Shown here piece by piece: positions 8,357-17,693 of a stretch of DNA of 64,000 bases. Within the stretch, counting starts at the first letter, position 1. Each line of letters opens with the position of its first letter. Source of the stretch: Rhodospirillales bacterium (GTDB lineage Bacteria > Pseudomonadota > Alphaproteobacteria > Rhodospirillales > Shumkoniaceae); assembly GCA_018432935.1 (NCBI GenBank), contig JAHDSF010000006.1:372001-436000 (forward strand), written 5' to 3'. The notes below the pieces were generated by a model. It made no database searches and had not been told where the DNA came from. It saw only the letters and a list, made by a program, of their open reading frames with translations. The position numbers and the translations under genes are program-made.

Positions 8357-9493
8357 TCAGGCGCCGTTGCGGCCGACGTTCGAGGGAAGCCGCTCCATCT
8401 TGCCCAGGAGATACTCGAGATCGTCGGAGTCGAAGTCTACGCCGAGGTCGCCGTACTGGGTCAGGATGCGCTCGATCATGCGCCGCGAATAGCGGGCGCG
8501 GTCGTCTGCCTCGCCGTCGTACTGAAGCTCGCTGGCGACGTCGATCGCGGCACGGACGGCGGGAAAGTACTTCTCCGGCATGCCGGCGCGGGTGAACAGG
8601 GCGCGCAGTCCCAGCGAGCCCGAATCGTGGATCAGCTGACGCCCGTTGACCAGGGGCACGCCCGCCAGTTCCGACACTGCCGTCTCGAAAAAGCGCAAGT
8701 CCCCCATGCACAGACCGCGCAGAAGGATCGACGAGGTGAGGCGTCCGTGCTCCCGCATCTGGCGGACCAGTTTCTCGACATCCTCCCCGTCCGATTCGGT
8801 GGAGAGCGCGATCACCGCCCGCTCGCGCGATCGCAGTACGAGATCCGTCGCCAAGTCGGGGTTGAGGGGATGGCGCTTCGCCAGCTCTTCCTGGAGCTTC
8901 TCCGAAACCATGGTCACGAGGCGCTCGGCAACGGTGATCGGCAGCCCGGGCCGCCCGATGATCGCGCTCTGCATTGTCTCGCGATCGCCGAACGCGTCGA
9001 CGACCTGTTGCAGGGAGACCTCCGAGATGGCGGCACCGCTGTTGCTGACGAGGCTCGAGACGACCTTCTCGTTGCGGGTGTCGACCAGCTCCTCGGAAAC
9101 CTGCTCCGAAACCGTCTTGCGTCGGGTGATGGCGAGCTGTTTCGGCTCGCTGTGCCGGCGAATGATCTCGATCAGATCGCCATCGGTGAGCACGGCCGAG
9201 AATTCGAGCATCGGAATCGCTACCGATTCGACGTCCTCGGCCAGGGCCCGGGCGACGTCATGGGGCACTGCCGGGTTTTCCTTCAAGTTGTTGGACAGCG
9301 CCATGCGGACGCGCAGCTCGGCGTCCCTCACCATGATGCGGAAGATCTCTTCGGCGAGCCGCAGCTCGTTCGCGGTGAGCCGCCCGATATCGTAGCCGGC
9401 GGCGATCTTGGCCGCCGTCTCTGCCCGCATCTCCGGCGAGGGATGGGCCAGAAGACGCGTCACGTCCTGTTCGGTCAACCGCTGTCCAGCCAT
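8357..9493 (-). CDS. DUF2336 domain-containing protein
   Basis: A 378-residue, helix-rich cytoplasmic protein with no signal peptide or membrane segment. The run of alpha-helical repeats starting with LLAHPSPEMRAETAAKIA and continuing through regularly spaced amphipathic helices is typical of DUF2336, a family common in Rhodospirillales and other Alphaproteobacteria and of unknown function. Some relatives lie near two-component or motility genes. The start at 9493 has a GGAGAAGGG site; a longer frame to 9544 adds residues without one. It converges on the TakP-like gene with only six bases between them. Confidence 0.85.
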   Translation of the reverse strand: MAGQRLTEQDVTRLLAHPSPEMRAETAAKIAAGYDIGRLTANELRLAEEIFRIMVRDAELRVRMALSNNLKENPAVPHDVARALAEDVESVAIPMLEFSAVLTDGDLIEIIRRHSEPKQLAITRRKTVSEQVSEELVDTRNEKVVSSLVSNSGAAISEVSLQQVVDAFGDRETMQSAIIGRPGLPITVAERLVTMVSEKLQEELAKRHPLNPDLATDLVLRSRERAVIALSTESDGEDVEKLVRQMREHGRLTSSILLRGLCMGDLRFFETAVSELAGVPLVNGRQLIHDSGSLGLRALFTRAGMPEKYFPAVRAAIDVASELQYDGEADDRARYSRRMIERILTQYGDLGVDFDSDDLEYLLGKMERLPSNVGRNGA

Positions 9494-9727
9494 ACGCCCT
9501 TCTCCGGTGCCTTCACCACTAAATGCGACGCATTCCGAGTACATCCGTACGCGACAGGCGGCCGAAGGACCATCCGCTGCGTCTGCCCGGAATCAGCTCT
9601 GCAACACAAAATACTAACTCAGACCCTGCTCGCATGTCACGGCCGGAGCAACGCCGGACTATGCAGGTGGCCTCGCCACAACTAACATACGCCGCCGATC
9701 AGGGCAGGGCCGAAAGGGGTGGTCTCG

Positions 9728-10267
9728 ATGAATGGGCTGGGCAGCAAGCCGCTTGATCTCAAGGATTACATTCGTTCAGTGCCGGATTTCCCCAAGCCGG
9801 GCATCCTGTTTTACGACATCTCGACCCTGCTCGCGAACGCCGATGCCTGGCAGGTGGCGGTCGGCCGTCTCGCCAAATCGGTGAGCGCCTGGCAGCCGGA
9901 CGTGCTGGTGGGCGTCGAATCCCGCGGCTTCCTGGTCGCTGCGCCGCTCGCCACCAAGCTGGGCTGCGGATTCGTGCTGGTGCGCAAGAAGGGCAAGCTG
10001 CCGGGCAGGACGATTCCCCACACCTACGATCTGGAGTACGGCTCCGACACCGTCGAGGTGCAGGATGATGCGGTCAGGCCTGGCCAGCGCGTGGTCGTGC
10101 TCGACGATCTGCTGGCGACCGGCGGCACCATGAGCGCCTCGGTCGCCCTGCTGCGCAAAGTCGGGGCCGATGTGGTGGGTGCCGCCTGCATCATCGAGCT
10201 CGCCTTCCTCAAGGGCCGCGACAAGCTCGACCTTCCCTGCGCGTCGTTGATCGTCTACCACGAGTAG
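9728..10267 (+). CDS. apt: Adenine phosphoribosyltransferase
   Basis: A 179-residue purine-salvage enzyme that converts adenine plus PRPP to AMP and pyrophosphate. The PRPP-binding motif [16 protein letters not shown] is clear, and the N-terminal [18 protein letters not shown] and the flexible-loop region [10 protein letters not shown] match bacterial Apt. The ATG at 9728 follows an AAGGGG site; a GTG at 9719 is less well placed. It is a single gene followed after about 70 bases by a DMT transporter. Length is normal for the family. Confidence 0.97.
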   Translation: MNGLGSKPLDLKDYIRSVPDFPKPGILFYDISTLLANADAWQVAVGRLAKSVSAWQPDVLVGVESRGFLVAAPLATKLGCGFVLVRKKGKLPGRTIPHTYDLEYGSDTVEVQDDAVRPGQRVVVLDDLLATGGTMSASVALLRKVGADVVGAACIIELAFLKGRDKLDLPCASLIVYHE

Positions 10268-10336
10268 GCGCCAGGGGTTTAACGGCCGGGGCGGAGCCGC
10301 ACATATAGCCGACGCGGTCGGACAGGATTCCAGGCA

Positions 10337-11224
10337 TTGGCGAAAGCGGACCCCAGTCGTGCCATTCTCATCATGCTGGCCGCGTGCGTGGTGACGGGGC
10401 TGGTCGAGACGGTCGCCAAGGTGCTGGGGCAGGACTATCCGGCGATCCAGATCGTGTGGGCGCGCAACGTCTTCACCCTCCCGGTGGTGCTGTTCCTGTC
10501 GCGTAATTACCTGCCGCAGCTCGTCCGCTCGGGCTCGACCGTTCTGCAGATCGTGCGCGGCGCTGCGCCCCTGGTTGCCGGGACCACCATCATCGTGTCC
10601 TACGGCCACATGCCGCTGGCGAGCGCGATGGCGGTCATGTTCTCGTCGCAGTTCCTGGTAACCCTGATCGCCGCGGTCGTGCTCGGCGAGCGTATCGGCT
10701 TGGCGCGCTGGCTTTCGGTCGCGGTCGGCTTCACCGGCGTACTCGTGATCCTGCGGCCCTCGCCGGCGATGGAGTGGATGACCCTGCTGCCGCTGGTCAC
10801 CGCGCTGATGTTCGCGATCTATCAGATCATGACGCGGACCCTCAGCCACACCGCCAGTCCGTTGTCGATGCTGTTCTATCTGCTGTTGGTCGGCACCGTC
10901 GGGTCGACGGCGATGCTGCCCTTCGTGTGGCGGACGCCCGACGCCGAAGGCTGGGTGCTGCTGGTGTTCGAGGGGTTGATCTACGGGCTGGGCCATTACC
11001 TCATCATCAAGGCGTTCTCGAAAGCCGAGGCCTCGGTGCTGTCGCCCTTCCTCTACTTCCAACTCGTGACCGCGACCGTATTCGGGGTCTTCACCTTCGG
11101 CGAGGTGCCGTCACCCGGGGCCTTCGCCGGGATGGCCCTGATCGTTGGTTCCGGGTTGTTCGTCTGGTTCCGCGAGCGCCGCGCTAACCGCCTGCCCGCG
11201 CCAGGCGCGCGACCTTGCGCATGA
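10337..11224 (+). CDS. EamA/DMT-superfamily transporter
   Basis: A 295-residue integral membrane protein with about ten hydrophobic helices arranged as two EamA repeats, as in RhaT/YdcZ-type drug/metabolite exporters. The second half of repeat one (MPLASAMAVMFSSQFLVTLIAA) is characteristic. The start is a TTG at 10337 with AGGA upstream; the next Met would delete part of the first helix. The substrate cannot be inferred. Its 3' end overlaps the 3' end of mutY by 41 bases in convergent orientation. Confidence 0.9.
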   Translation: MAKADPSRAILIMLAACVVTGLVETVAKVLGQDYPAIQIVWARNVFTLPVVLFLSRNYLPQLVRSGSTVLQIVRGAAPLVAGTTIIVSYGHMPLASAMAVMFSSQFLVTLIAAVVLGERIGLARWLSVAVGFTGVLVILRPSPAMEWMTLLPLVTALMFAIYQIMTRTLSHTASPLSMLFYLLLVGTVGSTAMLPFVWRTPDAEGWVLLVFEGLIYGLGHYLIIKAFSKAEASVLSPFLYFQLVTATVFGVFTFGEVPSPGAFAGMALIVGSGLFVWFRERRANRLPAPGARPCA

Positions 11225-12260
11225 GGGTCGGCAGCGCCTGGTCGCCCCAGGCATCCGGCAGAACCCAGGTTCCCGGCGCGTTGCAGCCGGTGGCGACGGC
11301 GCCAGCCCACACGGCGAGCTCGAGATGGAAGTGGGTGAAGGTGTGGCCGACGCCGCCGGCAAGCGGCCTCCAGGAGCAGAGCACCGGCGCATGGGCCTCT
11401 GCCTCGCGGCCGCTCCACGGGAGCTCGCGCCAGGGCGTGGAGGGGATCTCCATCAGCCCGCCCAGCAGGCCCTTTGGCGGCCTCCGGCGCAGCAGCACGG
11501 CGCCGTCGTCGCGCTCGATCCAGAAGGCGACGCCGTGCCGGATGGGCCGCGGCGTTCTGGCCGCTTTCGCCGGCAGCGAGGCGGCGATGCCGAGCGCCCG
11601 GGCGGCGCAGTGGGCGGCCAGCGGACACAGCATGCAGCGGGGCTCGCGCGGGGTGCAGATGCCGGCGCCGAGATCCATGAACGCCTGGGCGAGATCGCCC
11701 GGCCGTTCCCGGTCGGCGAAGCGGGCCGCCTCGGCGGCGATCCTGGGCAGTCCGGCCGGCAGCGGGTGCGGCAGCGCGAACAGGCGGGCGGTCACCCGGG
11801 CGACATTGGCGTCGACCGGCATCTCCGGGCGGTCGAAGGCGATCGCCGCGATCGCGGCCGCGGTGTAGGCGCCGACGCCCGGCAGCGTCCGCAGCCCCGC
11901 GGCGTCTTCGGGGAAGCGGCCGCCGTGCCGCTCGACCACGGCGCGGGCGCAGGCGTGGAGGTTGCGGGCCCGCGCATAGTAGCCAAGCCCCTGCCAGGCG
12001 TGGAGCACGTCGGCCACGTCGGCGGCGGCGAGCCGCTCCACGGTCGGCCACCGGCGCATGAAGGCGGCGAAGTAGGGCTTGACCGCCGGCACCGTCGTCT
12101 GCTGGCACATGATCTCGCTGATCCAAACGCGGTACGGGTCGGCGCGTTCGCCCGGCGGTGCCCGCCACGGCAGGTCGCGGCGGTGGACGGCGTACCAGTC
12201 GAGCAGCGCTCGCCTGACGGTGGCGGTGTCGCATCGGCTCGAGGTCTGTGGTGCGGTCAT
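11184..12260 (-). CDS. mutY: A/G-specific adenine glycosylase MutY
   Basis: A 358-residue base-excision repair enzyme that removes adenine opposite 8-oxoguanine. Seen in order: the catalytic Glu region SEIMCQQTTV, the helix-hairpin-helix LPGVGAYTAAAIAAIAF with the catalytic Asp in PVDANV, and the [4Fe-4S] ligands with spacing C-x6-C-x2-C-x5-C (CTPREPRCMLCPLAAHC). A C-terminal NUDIX-like 8-oxoG recognition domain ends the protein (HTFTHFHLEL). The ATG at 12260 is the natural start; extension to 12371 would overlap dciA. It is divergent from dciA, an arrangement common in Alphaproteobacteria. Confidence 0.96.
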   Translation of the reverse strand: MTAPQTSSRCDTATVRRALLDWYAVHRRDLPWRAPPGERADPYRVWISEIMCQQTTVPAVKPYFAAFMRRWPTVERLAAADVADVLHAWQGLGYYARARNLHACARAVVERHGGRFPEDAAGLRTLPGVGAYTAAAIAAIAFDRPEMPVDANVARVTARLFALPHPLPAGLPRIAAEAARFADRERPGDLAQAFMDLGAGICTPREPRCMLCPLAAHCAARALGIAASLPAKAARTPRPIRHGVAFWIERDDGAVLLRRRPPKGLLGGLMEIPSTPWRELPWSGREAEAHAPVLCSWRPLAGGVGHTFTHFHLELAVWAGAVATGCNAPGTWVLPDAWGDQALPTLMRKVARLARAGG

Positions 12261-12334
12261 CGGAACAGGTTGTCGGAAGCTGCCGTGGCCCGGTACCATG
12301 GCGGCGGAAGGGCACCTTGTCCAGGAGAGCGTCG

Positions 12335-12826
12335 GTGGCGACGGAGAAGCGGGGCGGGCCGCCGCGCGCAATGGCCCGGATCATCGGCGGGGTGACGCGC
12401 CCGGTGCTCGGCAAGCGCGGGTTCGTGGGTGCCGATATCGTCGCCGACTGGGCCACTATCGTCGGCGCCGATCTGGCGTCGGCTGCGGGTCCCGAGAGGA
12501 TGGCGTTCGATCGCGATGGCGTCGCGACCCTTCACATTCGCGTGGCCAGCGGCGCCGCCGCCTCCGACATCCAGCACCAGGAGCCGCAGATCGTCGAGCG
12601 AATCAACGCCCACTATGGCTATCGGGCGGTCGGACGCTTGCGCATCGTCCAGGGGCCGCTGCCCCGCAAACCGCGGCGGCACCCGCCGCTGCCTCCTCCG
12701 GACCCGGCTGCCGCGAAGGTGGTCGAGGCGACCGTCGCCGGGGTCGAAGACGACGAACTGCGCAGAAAGCTGCAGGCGCTCGGGTGCTCGATCGCCGCCC
12801 GGGCCGCCCGCAAGGGGCGCTTGTGA
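12335..12826 (+). CDS. dciA: DciA family protein (DUF721)
   Basis: A 163-residue protein with the DUF721 domain in its N-terminal two-thirds (DIVADWATIVGADLASAAGPERM, then HIRVASGAAASDIQ). In bacteria lacking DnaC/DnaI, DciA interacts with the replicative helicase DnaB during loading. The GTG at 12335 has AGGAG eight bases upstream, which is why I prefer it to the longer frame from 12248 that would overlap mutY. The C-terminal part is Pro-rich, then helical. The gene sits between mutY and dsbA/smc. Confidence 0.85.
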   Translation: MATEKRGGPPRAMARIIGGVTRPVLGKRGFVGADIVADWATIVGADLASAAGPERMAFDRDGVATLHIRVASGAAASDIQHQEPQIVERINAHYGYRAVGRLRIVQGPLPRKPRRHPPLPPPDPAAAKVVEATVAGVEDDELRRKLQALGCSIAARAARKGRL

Positions 12827-12880
12827 GAGACCCTATGCCGTCCTAAGTTATCACCGCGGAAATATCCGGAGGGTTTGCTC

Positions 12881-13522
12881 GTGCGGCGCAGGGCTTTCGT
12901 GTTCGGGACGGTGGCGGCAGCCGCAGCGACGGGTGCCGGGACGGTGTGGTTCCGGGGCGCCGCGAGCGCGGCCGCTCCAGACGTCAAGATGTACCCGCGC
13001 GACGAGGTCCTGGGCAGCAAGGATGCTCCGGTCACCATCATCGAGTATTCGTCTCTGACGTGCGGTCACTGCGCCGCCTTTCACGCCGAGACGCTGCCCA
13101 AGCTGAAGGAGACCTACATCGAAACCGGGAAGGTGCGGCTGATCTTTCGCGACTTCCCGCTCGGCGACCTGGCGCTGGTGGCCAGCATGCTTCCCCACTG
13201 CGCCGGCGACGGCCGCTATTTCGGATTGCTTGACGTCCTGTTTCAGAGCCAGGCCACCTGGGCCGGCAACCCCGACCCGTTGCGCGAGCTGGTGAAGATG
13301 GCGCGCCTGGCCGGGATGTCGAAGGAGAACGTCGATGCCTGCCTGCGGGACCGCGCGCTTCTGAAGGACATTCAGGAGCGGGCGCGCGAGGGCGAAAGCG
13401 TCCATGGCATCACCGGCACGCCGACCTTCATCATCAACGGCAAGAAGATCGTCGGCAATCTTCCCTGGAAGGACTTCGAGGAAGAGATCACGACCGCGCT
13501 CGCCGCCAGCGGCGCGGGGTGA
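12881..13522 (+). CDS. DsbA family thiol oxidoreductase with Tat-like signal
   Basis: A 213-residue periplasmic thioredoxin-fold protein. The GTG at 12881 is best placed behind GGAGG (12868-12872); a TTG at 12875 is too close. The N-terminus reads (M)RRRAFVFGTVAAAA, a twin-arginine-like signal ending near ASAAAP. The active site is CGHC in SLTCGHCAAFHAE, and the cis-Pro loop is GITGTPTFIINGKK, as in the DsbA/DsbG-like DSBA_6 (BdbD-type) proteins widespread in Alphaproteobacteria. It probably forms or shuffles disulfides in exported proteins. A separate promoter for smc lies downstream. Confidence 0.92.
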   Translation: MRRRAFVFGTVAAAAATGAGTVWFRGAASAAAPDVKMYPRDEVLGSKDAPVTIIEYSSLTCGHCAAFHAETLPKLKETYIETGKVRLIFRDFPLGDLALVASMLPHCAGDGRYFGLLDVLFQSQATWAGNPDPLRELVKMARLAGMSKENVDACLRDRALLKDIQERAREGESVHGITGTPTFIINGKKIVGNLPWKDFEEEITTALAASGAG

Positions 13523-13600
13523 CGAGCCCCCGGGGCGAGGGCTTCCTTCGGTGGCCTTCATCCATCTCCTGACCGGAATTCGGAGCCTTGCGACGCCAGA

Positions 13601-13630
13601 TTGAAGCCCGCGAAGGCGATCTGGTATAAG
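13601..13630 (+). promoter_or_regulatory. Candidate sigma70 promoter for smc
   Basis: TTGAAG (13601-13606) and TATAAG (13625-13630) are separated by 18 bases, about 70 bases upstream of the smc start in the 175-base gap after dsbA. The match is visible in the sequence; activity is inferred. Confidence 0.5.
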
Positions 13631-13697
13631 GGTTCGGCATGCTCGCCGTCTCCTCATCAACTCCGTTGGGGCTCTGACGCGCCGTCCGGGGGGGCCG

Positions 13698-16600
13698 TTG
13701 GTCGCGTTCACCAAGCTCAGGCTATCCGGCTTCAAGTCGTTCGTCGACGCGACCGAGCTCATGATCGAGGCGGGCCTAACCGGGGTCGTCGGCCCGAACG
13801 GTTGCGGCAAATCCAATCTCGTCGAGGCGCTGCGCTGGGTGATGGGCGAGACCTCCGCCCGGCAGATGCGCGGCGGCGAGATGGACGACGTCATCTTCAA
13901 CGGCAGCACCGGCCGGCCGCCGCGCAACGTCGCCGAGGTGGCGATCGTCCTCGACAACGCCGACGGGACCGCTCCTGCCCGCTATGCCGACCAGCCCGAG
14001 CTCGAGATCGTGCGCCGCATCGAACGCGGCCAGGGCTCGACCTACCGCATCAACGGCCGTGACGTGCGGGCTCGCGACGTGCAGCTCCTGTTCGCCGATT
14101 CGGCGACAGGCGCCCGCTCGACCGCCCTGGTCAGTCAGGGCCGCATCGGCACCCTCATCAACGCCCGTCCGGCCGAGCGGCGAATCCTCCTCGAGGAGGC
14201 CGCCGGGATCACCGGACTGTATTCCCGCCGCCATGAGGCGGAGACCCGGCTCAAGGCGGCGGAGTCCAACCTAGCGCGCCTCGACGACGTGCTGGTGACC
14301 CTGGACGATCAGCTCCAGAACCTGCGCAAGCAGGCGCGGCAGGCGTCGCGTTACCGCAATCTCAGCGAACACGTACGCCGTGCCGAGGCGCTGCTGTTCC
14401 ACATCCGGTGGAATGCGGCGCTGGCCGACCTCGAGGCCGGTCGCGCCGCCCTGCGCGAGGCGGAGCGGGCTGTCGCCGAATGCACCGGGCGGGCCGCCCA
14501 GGTCAGCACTCAGCGCACCACGGTTGCCGCCGACCTGCCTGCCCTGCGCCAGGCCGAAACCGCGGCGGCCGCCGGGCTGCAGCGCCTGGTGGTGGCGCGC
14601 GAGACGCTGGAAGCGGAAGAGCGGCGGATCGCCCAGGGTCGCGCCGAACTGGCTGCCCGCAGCGAGCAACTGGCCGGTGACATGGCGCGTGAGGCGGGCC
14701 TGGCCGGTGACGCCGCCGCCGCGGTCCTGCGCCTGGAACAGGAGAGGGCGGAGCTCGAATCGGCCCGCATGGGAGAGGCCGAGACGTGCGAGGAATCGGC
14801 GGGGCGGCTCGAGGAGGCGACGGCCGAGGTAGTGGAGCTGGAGCGGCGCCACGAGGCCCTGACCGCGGCGCTGGCCGAGGATGCCGCCCGGCGCCGTGCC
14901 CTCGAGCGCGATATCCAGGAGCTCGATGGCCGCCGCGACCGCCTTGCCGCCCGCAGGCTCGATCTCGAACGGCAGATCGCCGAGGCGGAGGGGCAGGCGG
15001 GCGCGCCCGACATGCTGGCGTCGGCCGAGGCTGCGGTGGGCGAGGCCGAGGCCGCACTTGAGGAGCGCGCCGCCGCCGTCCTCGATGCCGAGGCGGCACG
15101 TGTTGCCGCTGCCGAGGCGGTCGATGCCGCGGTGACGGGCTTGCAGAACACCCGCGCCGTCCTGGCGGGATTGGAAGCCGAGGAGCAGGCGCTGGTCCGA
15201 CTGGTGGAGGCGGAGAAGCCGGGGCCGCATGCCGCCATCATCGACGCGGTGACGGTGGCGCCCGGATACGAGGCGACGCTGGGGGCGGCGCTGGGCGACG
15301 ATCTCTCGGCGGCGGTCGAGCGCGAGGCTCCGGTGCACTGGCTGGAGACGGCACCTCCGGCCGACGCGCCGCGGTTGCCGGACGGCGCCGAGCCGCTGTC
15401 GTCGTTCGTTCAGGCGCCGGCCGCGCTCGCGCGGCGGCTGGCCCAGGTCGGCGTGGTCGAGGATACCGCCGCCGGCGAAGCTTTGCGCGGTCGCCTCGCC
15501 CAGGGTCAGCGGCTGGTCAGCCGCGACGGTGCCTTGTGGCGCTGGGACGGCTTCACGGTGGCGGCGGGGGCACGTGCTGCCGTGGCGGCGCGTCTCGAAC
15601 AGCGCAGCCGATTGCGGGCGGCGCGGGCGCGGATGACGGACGCCCGAGCCCAGGTCGCGGCCGCCGACGAACGCCTGCGCAAGGCGAAGCTGGCCGGCGA
15701 GGAGACACAGTCGCGCGAGCGGGCCCTGCGTGAGGCGTTGCGAACCGCCGAGCGGACGCTGGCGCAGCAGCGCGAGAGCCTGGCCGCGTTGCGCGAGCGG
15801 CAGGCCCGGCAGGCGGCGCGGATGGCCGCTCTTGGCGAGGCGCGTGCCGCGAACGAGGCGGAGGCCGAGGAAACCGAGGCGCGTGCCGCGGCGGCTCGGG
15901 AACGCCTGGCGGCGCTGCCCGATCCGTCGGTGATGCGCGGCGAATCGGAGCGGCTGCGCGCCGACCTCGCCGAGAAGCGGGCGGCGCAGATCGAGGCTCG
16001 TGCGGCCCTCGAAGGCCTGCGCCGCCAAGCGGTCGAGCGGGCGCGCCGGCTGGAGGCGATTGCCGGCGAGCTGACCTCGTGGCAGGAGCGCAAGGCCGGC
16101 GCCGAGCGCCAGCAGGCCCTGGTCGCCGAACGCCGCCAGGCGGTGCTGGAGGAGGCGGCTGCGCTGGAGGCCCGTCCGGCCGAGATTGCGGCGCGCCGCG
16201 GCCTTCTGCTGGACGAGCTGGAGAAGGCGGACGCCGCGCGCAAGGCGGCTGCCGACCGCCTTGCCGAGGCGGAGAACCGGCTGGCCGAGATCGAGCGGCT
16301 GCTCCACGGCGCCGAATCCGAGGTCGCCGAGGCGCGCGAGGCCCGCGCCCGCTGCGAAGGCGTCGTCGAGCAGGTCCGGCAGGCGTGCCGGAGCCTTGCC
16401 GAGCGGATCGCCGAGAAGCTCGACTGCACGCCGGAGCAGACCCGCGAGGCTGCCGGCTTGGCCCCCGACGACCCGCTGCCCGAGATCACGACGGTCGAGC
16501 AGCGGGTGGAGCGGCTGGTGCGCGAGCGCGAGACGATGGGGCCGGTCAACCTGCGCGCCGAGCAGGAATCGCAGGAACTGTCGGAACAGGTGGAGGGCCT

Positions 16601-17162
16601 GCGTGCCGAGCGCGAGGATCTGGTGGCGGCGATCGAGCGGCTGCGCCGCGGTATCGCCGAGCTGAACCGCGAAGGCCGGCAGCGGTTGATGGCTTCGTTC
16701 ACCCAGGTCGATGCCAACTTCCAGAACCTGTTCGTGCGCCTGTTCGGCGGCGGCCGGGCCCATCTGTCGCTGAGCGAGGCGGACGATCCGCTGCAGGCGG
16801 GGCTGGAGATCATGGCCAGTCCGCCCGGCAAGAAGCTTCAGGCGCTGTCGCTGCTGTCGGGCGGCGAGCAGGCGCTGACCGCGCTGGCGCTGATGTTCGC
16901 GGTATTCCAGGCCAACCCGGCGCCGATCTGCGTGCTGGACGAAGTCGATGCGCCGCTCGACGACGCGAACGTCGACCGCTTCTGCACCCTGGTCGACGAG
17001 ATGGGGCAGTCGGGGCGTACCCGCTTTCTGATCATCACGCACCACCGCATGACGATGGCGCGCATGGACCGCCTGTTCGGCGTGACGATGGCGGAGCGCG
17101 GCGTCTCGCAGCTCGTCTCGGTCGATCTCCGCCACCCCGAGCTGCTGCGCGAGATCGCGTGA
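13698..17162 (+). CDS. smc: Chromosome segregation protein SMC
   Basis: A 1154-residue condensin ATPase. The N-terminal head has Walker A in VGPNGCGKSNLVEALRW near residue 30. Two long Ala/Glu/Arg-rich coiled coils (about 165-495 and 640-950) flank a hinge at about 510-630 that is short and divergent, as in other alphaproteobacterial SMCs. The C-terminal head carries the ABC signature LSGGEQALTALAL and Walker B ICVLDEVDAPLDD. It acts on DNA with ScpA/ScpB, which are not encoded here. The start is a TTG at 13698 just before the conserved KLRLSGFKSFVD. Coiled-coil codon bias creates very long shadow frames on the other strand. Confidence 0.97.
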   Translation: MVAFTKLRLSGFKSFVDATELMIEAGLTGVVGPNGCGKSNLVEALRWVMGETSARQMRGGEMDDVIFNGSTGRPPRNVAEVAIVLDNADGTAPARYADQPELEIVRRIERGQGSTYRINGRDVRARDVQLLFADSATGARSTALVSQGRIGTLINARPAERRILLEEAAGITGLYSRRHEAETRLKAAESNLARLDDVLVTLDDQLQNLRKQARQASRYRNLSEHVRRAEALLFHIRWNAALADLEAGRAALREAERAVAECTGRAAQVSTQRTTVAADLPALRQAETAAAAGLQRLVVARETLEAEERRIAQGRAELAARSEQLAGDMAREAGLAGDAAAAVLRLEQERAELESARMGEAETCEESAGRLEEATAEVVELERRHEALTAALAEDAARRRALERDIQELDGRRDRLAARRLDLERQIAEAEGQAGAPDMLASAEAAVGEAEAALEERAAAVLDAEAARVAAAEAVDAAVTGLQNTRAVLAGLEAEEQALVRLVEAEKPGPHAAIIDAVTVAPGYEATLGAALGDDLSAAVEREAPVHWLETAPPADAPRLPDGAEPLSSFVQAPAALARRLAQVGVVEDTAAGEALRGRLAQGQRLVSRDGALWRWDGFTVAAGARAAVAARLEQRSRLRAARARMTDARAQVAAADERLRKAKLAGEETQSRERALREALRTAERTLAQQRESLAALRERQARQAARMAALGEARAANEAEAEETEARAAAARERLAALPDPSVMRGESERLRADLAEKRAAQIEARAALEGLRRQAVERARRLEAIAGELTSWQERKAGAERQQALVAERRQAVLEEAAALEARPAEIAARRGLLLDELEKADAARKAAADRLAEAENRLAEIERLLHGAESEVAEAREARARCEGVVEQVRQACRSLAERIAEKLDCTPEQTREAAGLAPDDPLPEITTVEQRVERLVRERETMGPVNLRAEQESQELSEQVEGLRAEREDLVAAIERLRRGIAELNREGRQRLMASFTQVDANFQNLFVRLFGGGRAHLSLSEADDPLQAGLEIMASPPGKKLQALSLLSGGEQALTALALMFAVFQANPAPICVLDEVDAPLDDANVDRFCTLVDEMGQSGRTRFLIITHHRMTMARMDRLFGVTMAERGVSQLVSVDLRHPELLREIA

Positions 17163-17248
17163 GTCCCGGCGCATCGGGGAGCGGCCGCTCTCCTTTCCGG
17201 GCTCCCCGAAAATGGCCCCGGCTTCCGGCAGGCTTCCGCCTGGGGTAG

Positions 17249-17277
17249 TTGACAGTTCCCGTGAGCGCCGATTATCG
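17249..17277 (+). promoter_or_regulatory. Candidate sigma70 promoter of the F0 operon
   Basis: TTGACA (17249-17254) and TTATCG (17272-17277) are separated by 17 bases, about 50 bases before the atpI start. The -35 box is a perfect consensus match. It would drive atpI-atpB-atpE-atpF'-atpF. Confidence 0.6.
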
Positions 17278-17323
17278 TGCGCGCGCCCTTGGTGCAGGGT
17301 GCGCTTCGGTTCGGGAGATGGCG

Positions 17324-17674
17324 ATGAGCGACGATCCCGACCCCTTCAAGTCCCTCGGCGAGCGCCTGGCCAAGGCGCGCCAGCCGGCGGGCCGGCGGCG
17401 GGAAGGGGACGAGGCAGGCGGCCGGGGGTCGATGGCGGGCTTCTCGATGGCCTTCCGGATCGGCGTCGAACTGGTCGCCGCTTTGATCGTCGGGGTAGGT
17501 GCGGGTCTGCTGCTCGACAAATGGCTGGAGACGGCGCCGCTGTTTTTGGTAGTGTTCTTCTTCCTCGGCGCCGCCGCCGGGGTGTTGAACGTGTATCGCG
17601 CCGCCAGCGGGCTGGCAGGCGGGATGCGGAAGTCCGGCGAACCGGGCGAGGACGATCTGGGTCCGCACGCGTGA
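17324..17674 (+). CDS. atpI: ATP synthase accessory protein AtpI
   Basis: A 116-residue protein with a charged, probably cytoplasmic N-terminus and two membrane helices (about residues 43-65 and 70-90), with the family motif GVGAGLLLDKW. AtpI assists c-ring assembly or Mg2+ supply for F0. The second of two close ATGs (17324) has a GGGAG site at a good distance. It is the first gene of the F0 operon. Confidence 0.92.
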   Translation: MSDDPDPFKSLGERLAKARQPAGRRREGDEAGGRGSMAGFSMAFRIGVELVAALIVGVGAGLLLDKWLETAPLFLVVFFFLGAAAGVLNVYRAASGLAGGMRKSGEPGEDDLGPHA

Positions 17675-17693
17675 GGCAGCTTGGAGGGGGCGG

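Noticed and set aside
14271..17174. A 967-codon open frame on the minus strand opposite smc
   Set aside because: It is a shadow of the GC-rich, Ala/Glu/Arg-rich coiled coil of SMC and has no family motif or ribosome site.
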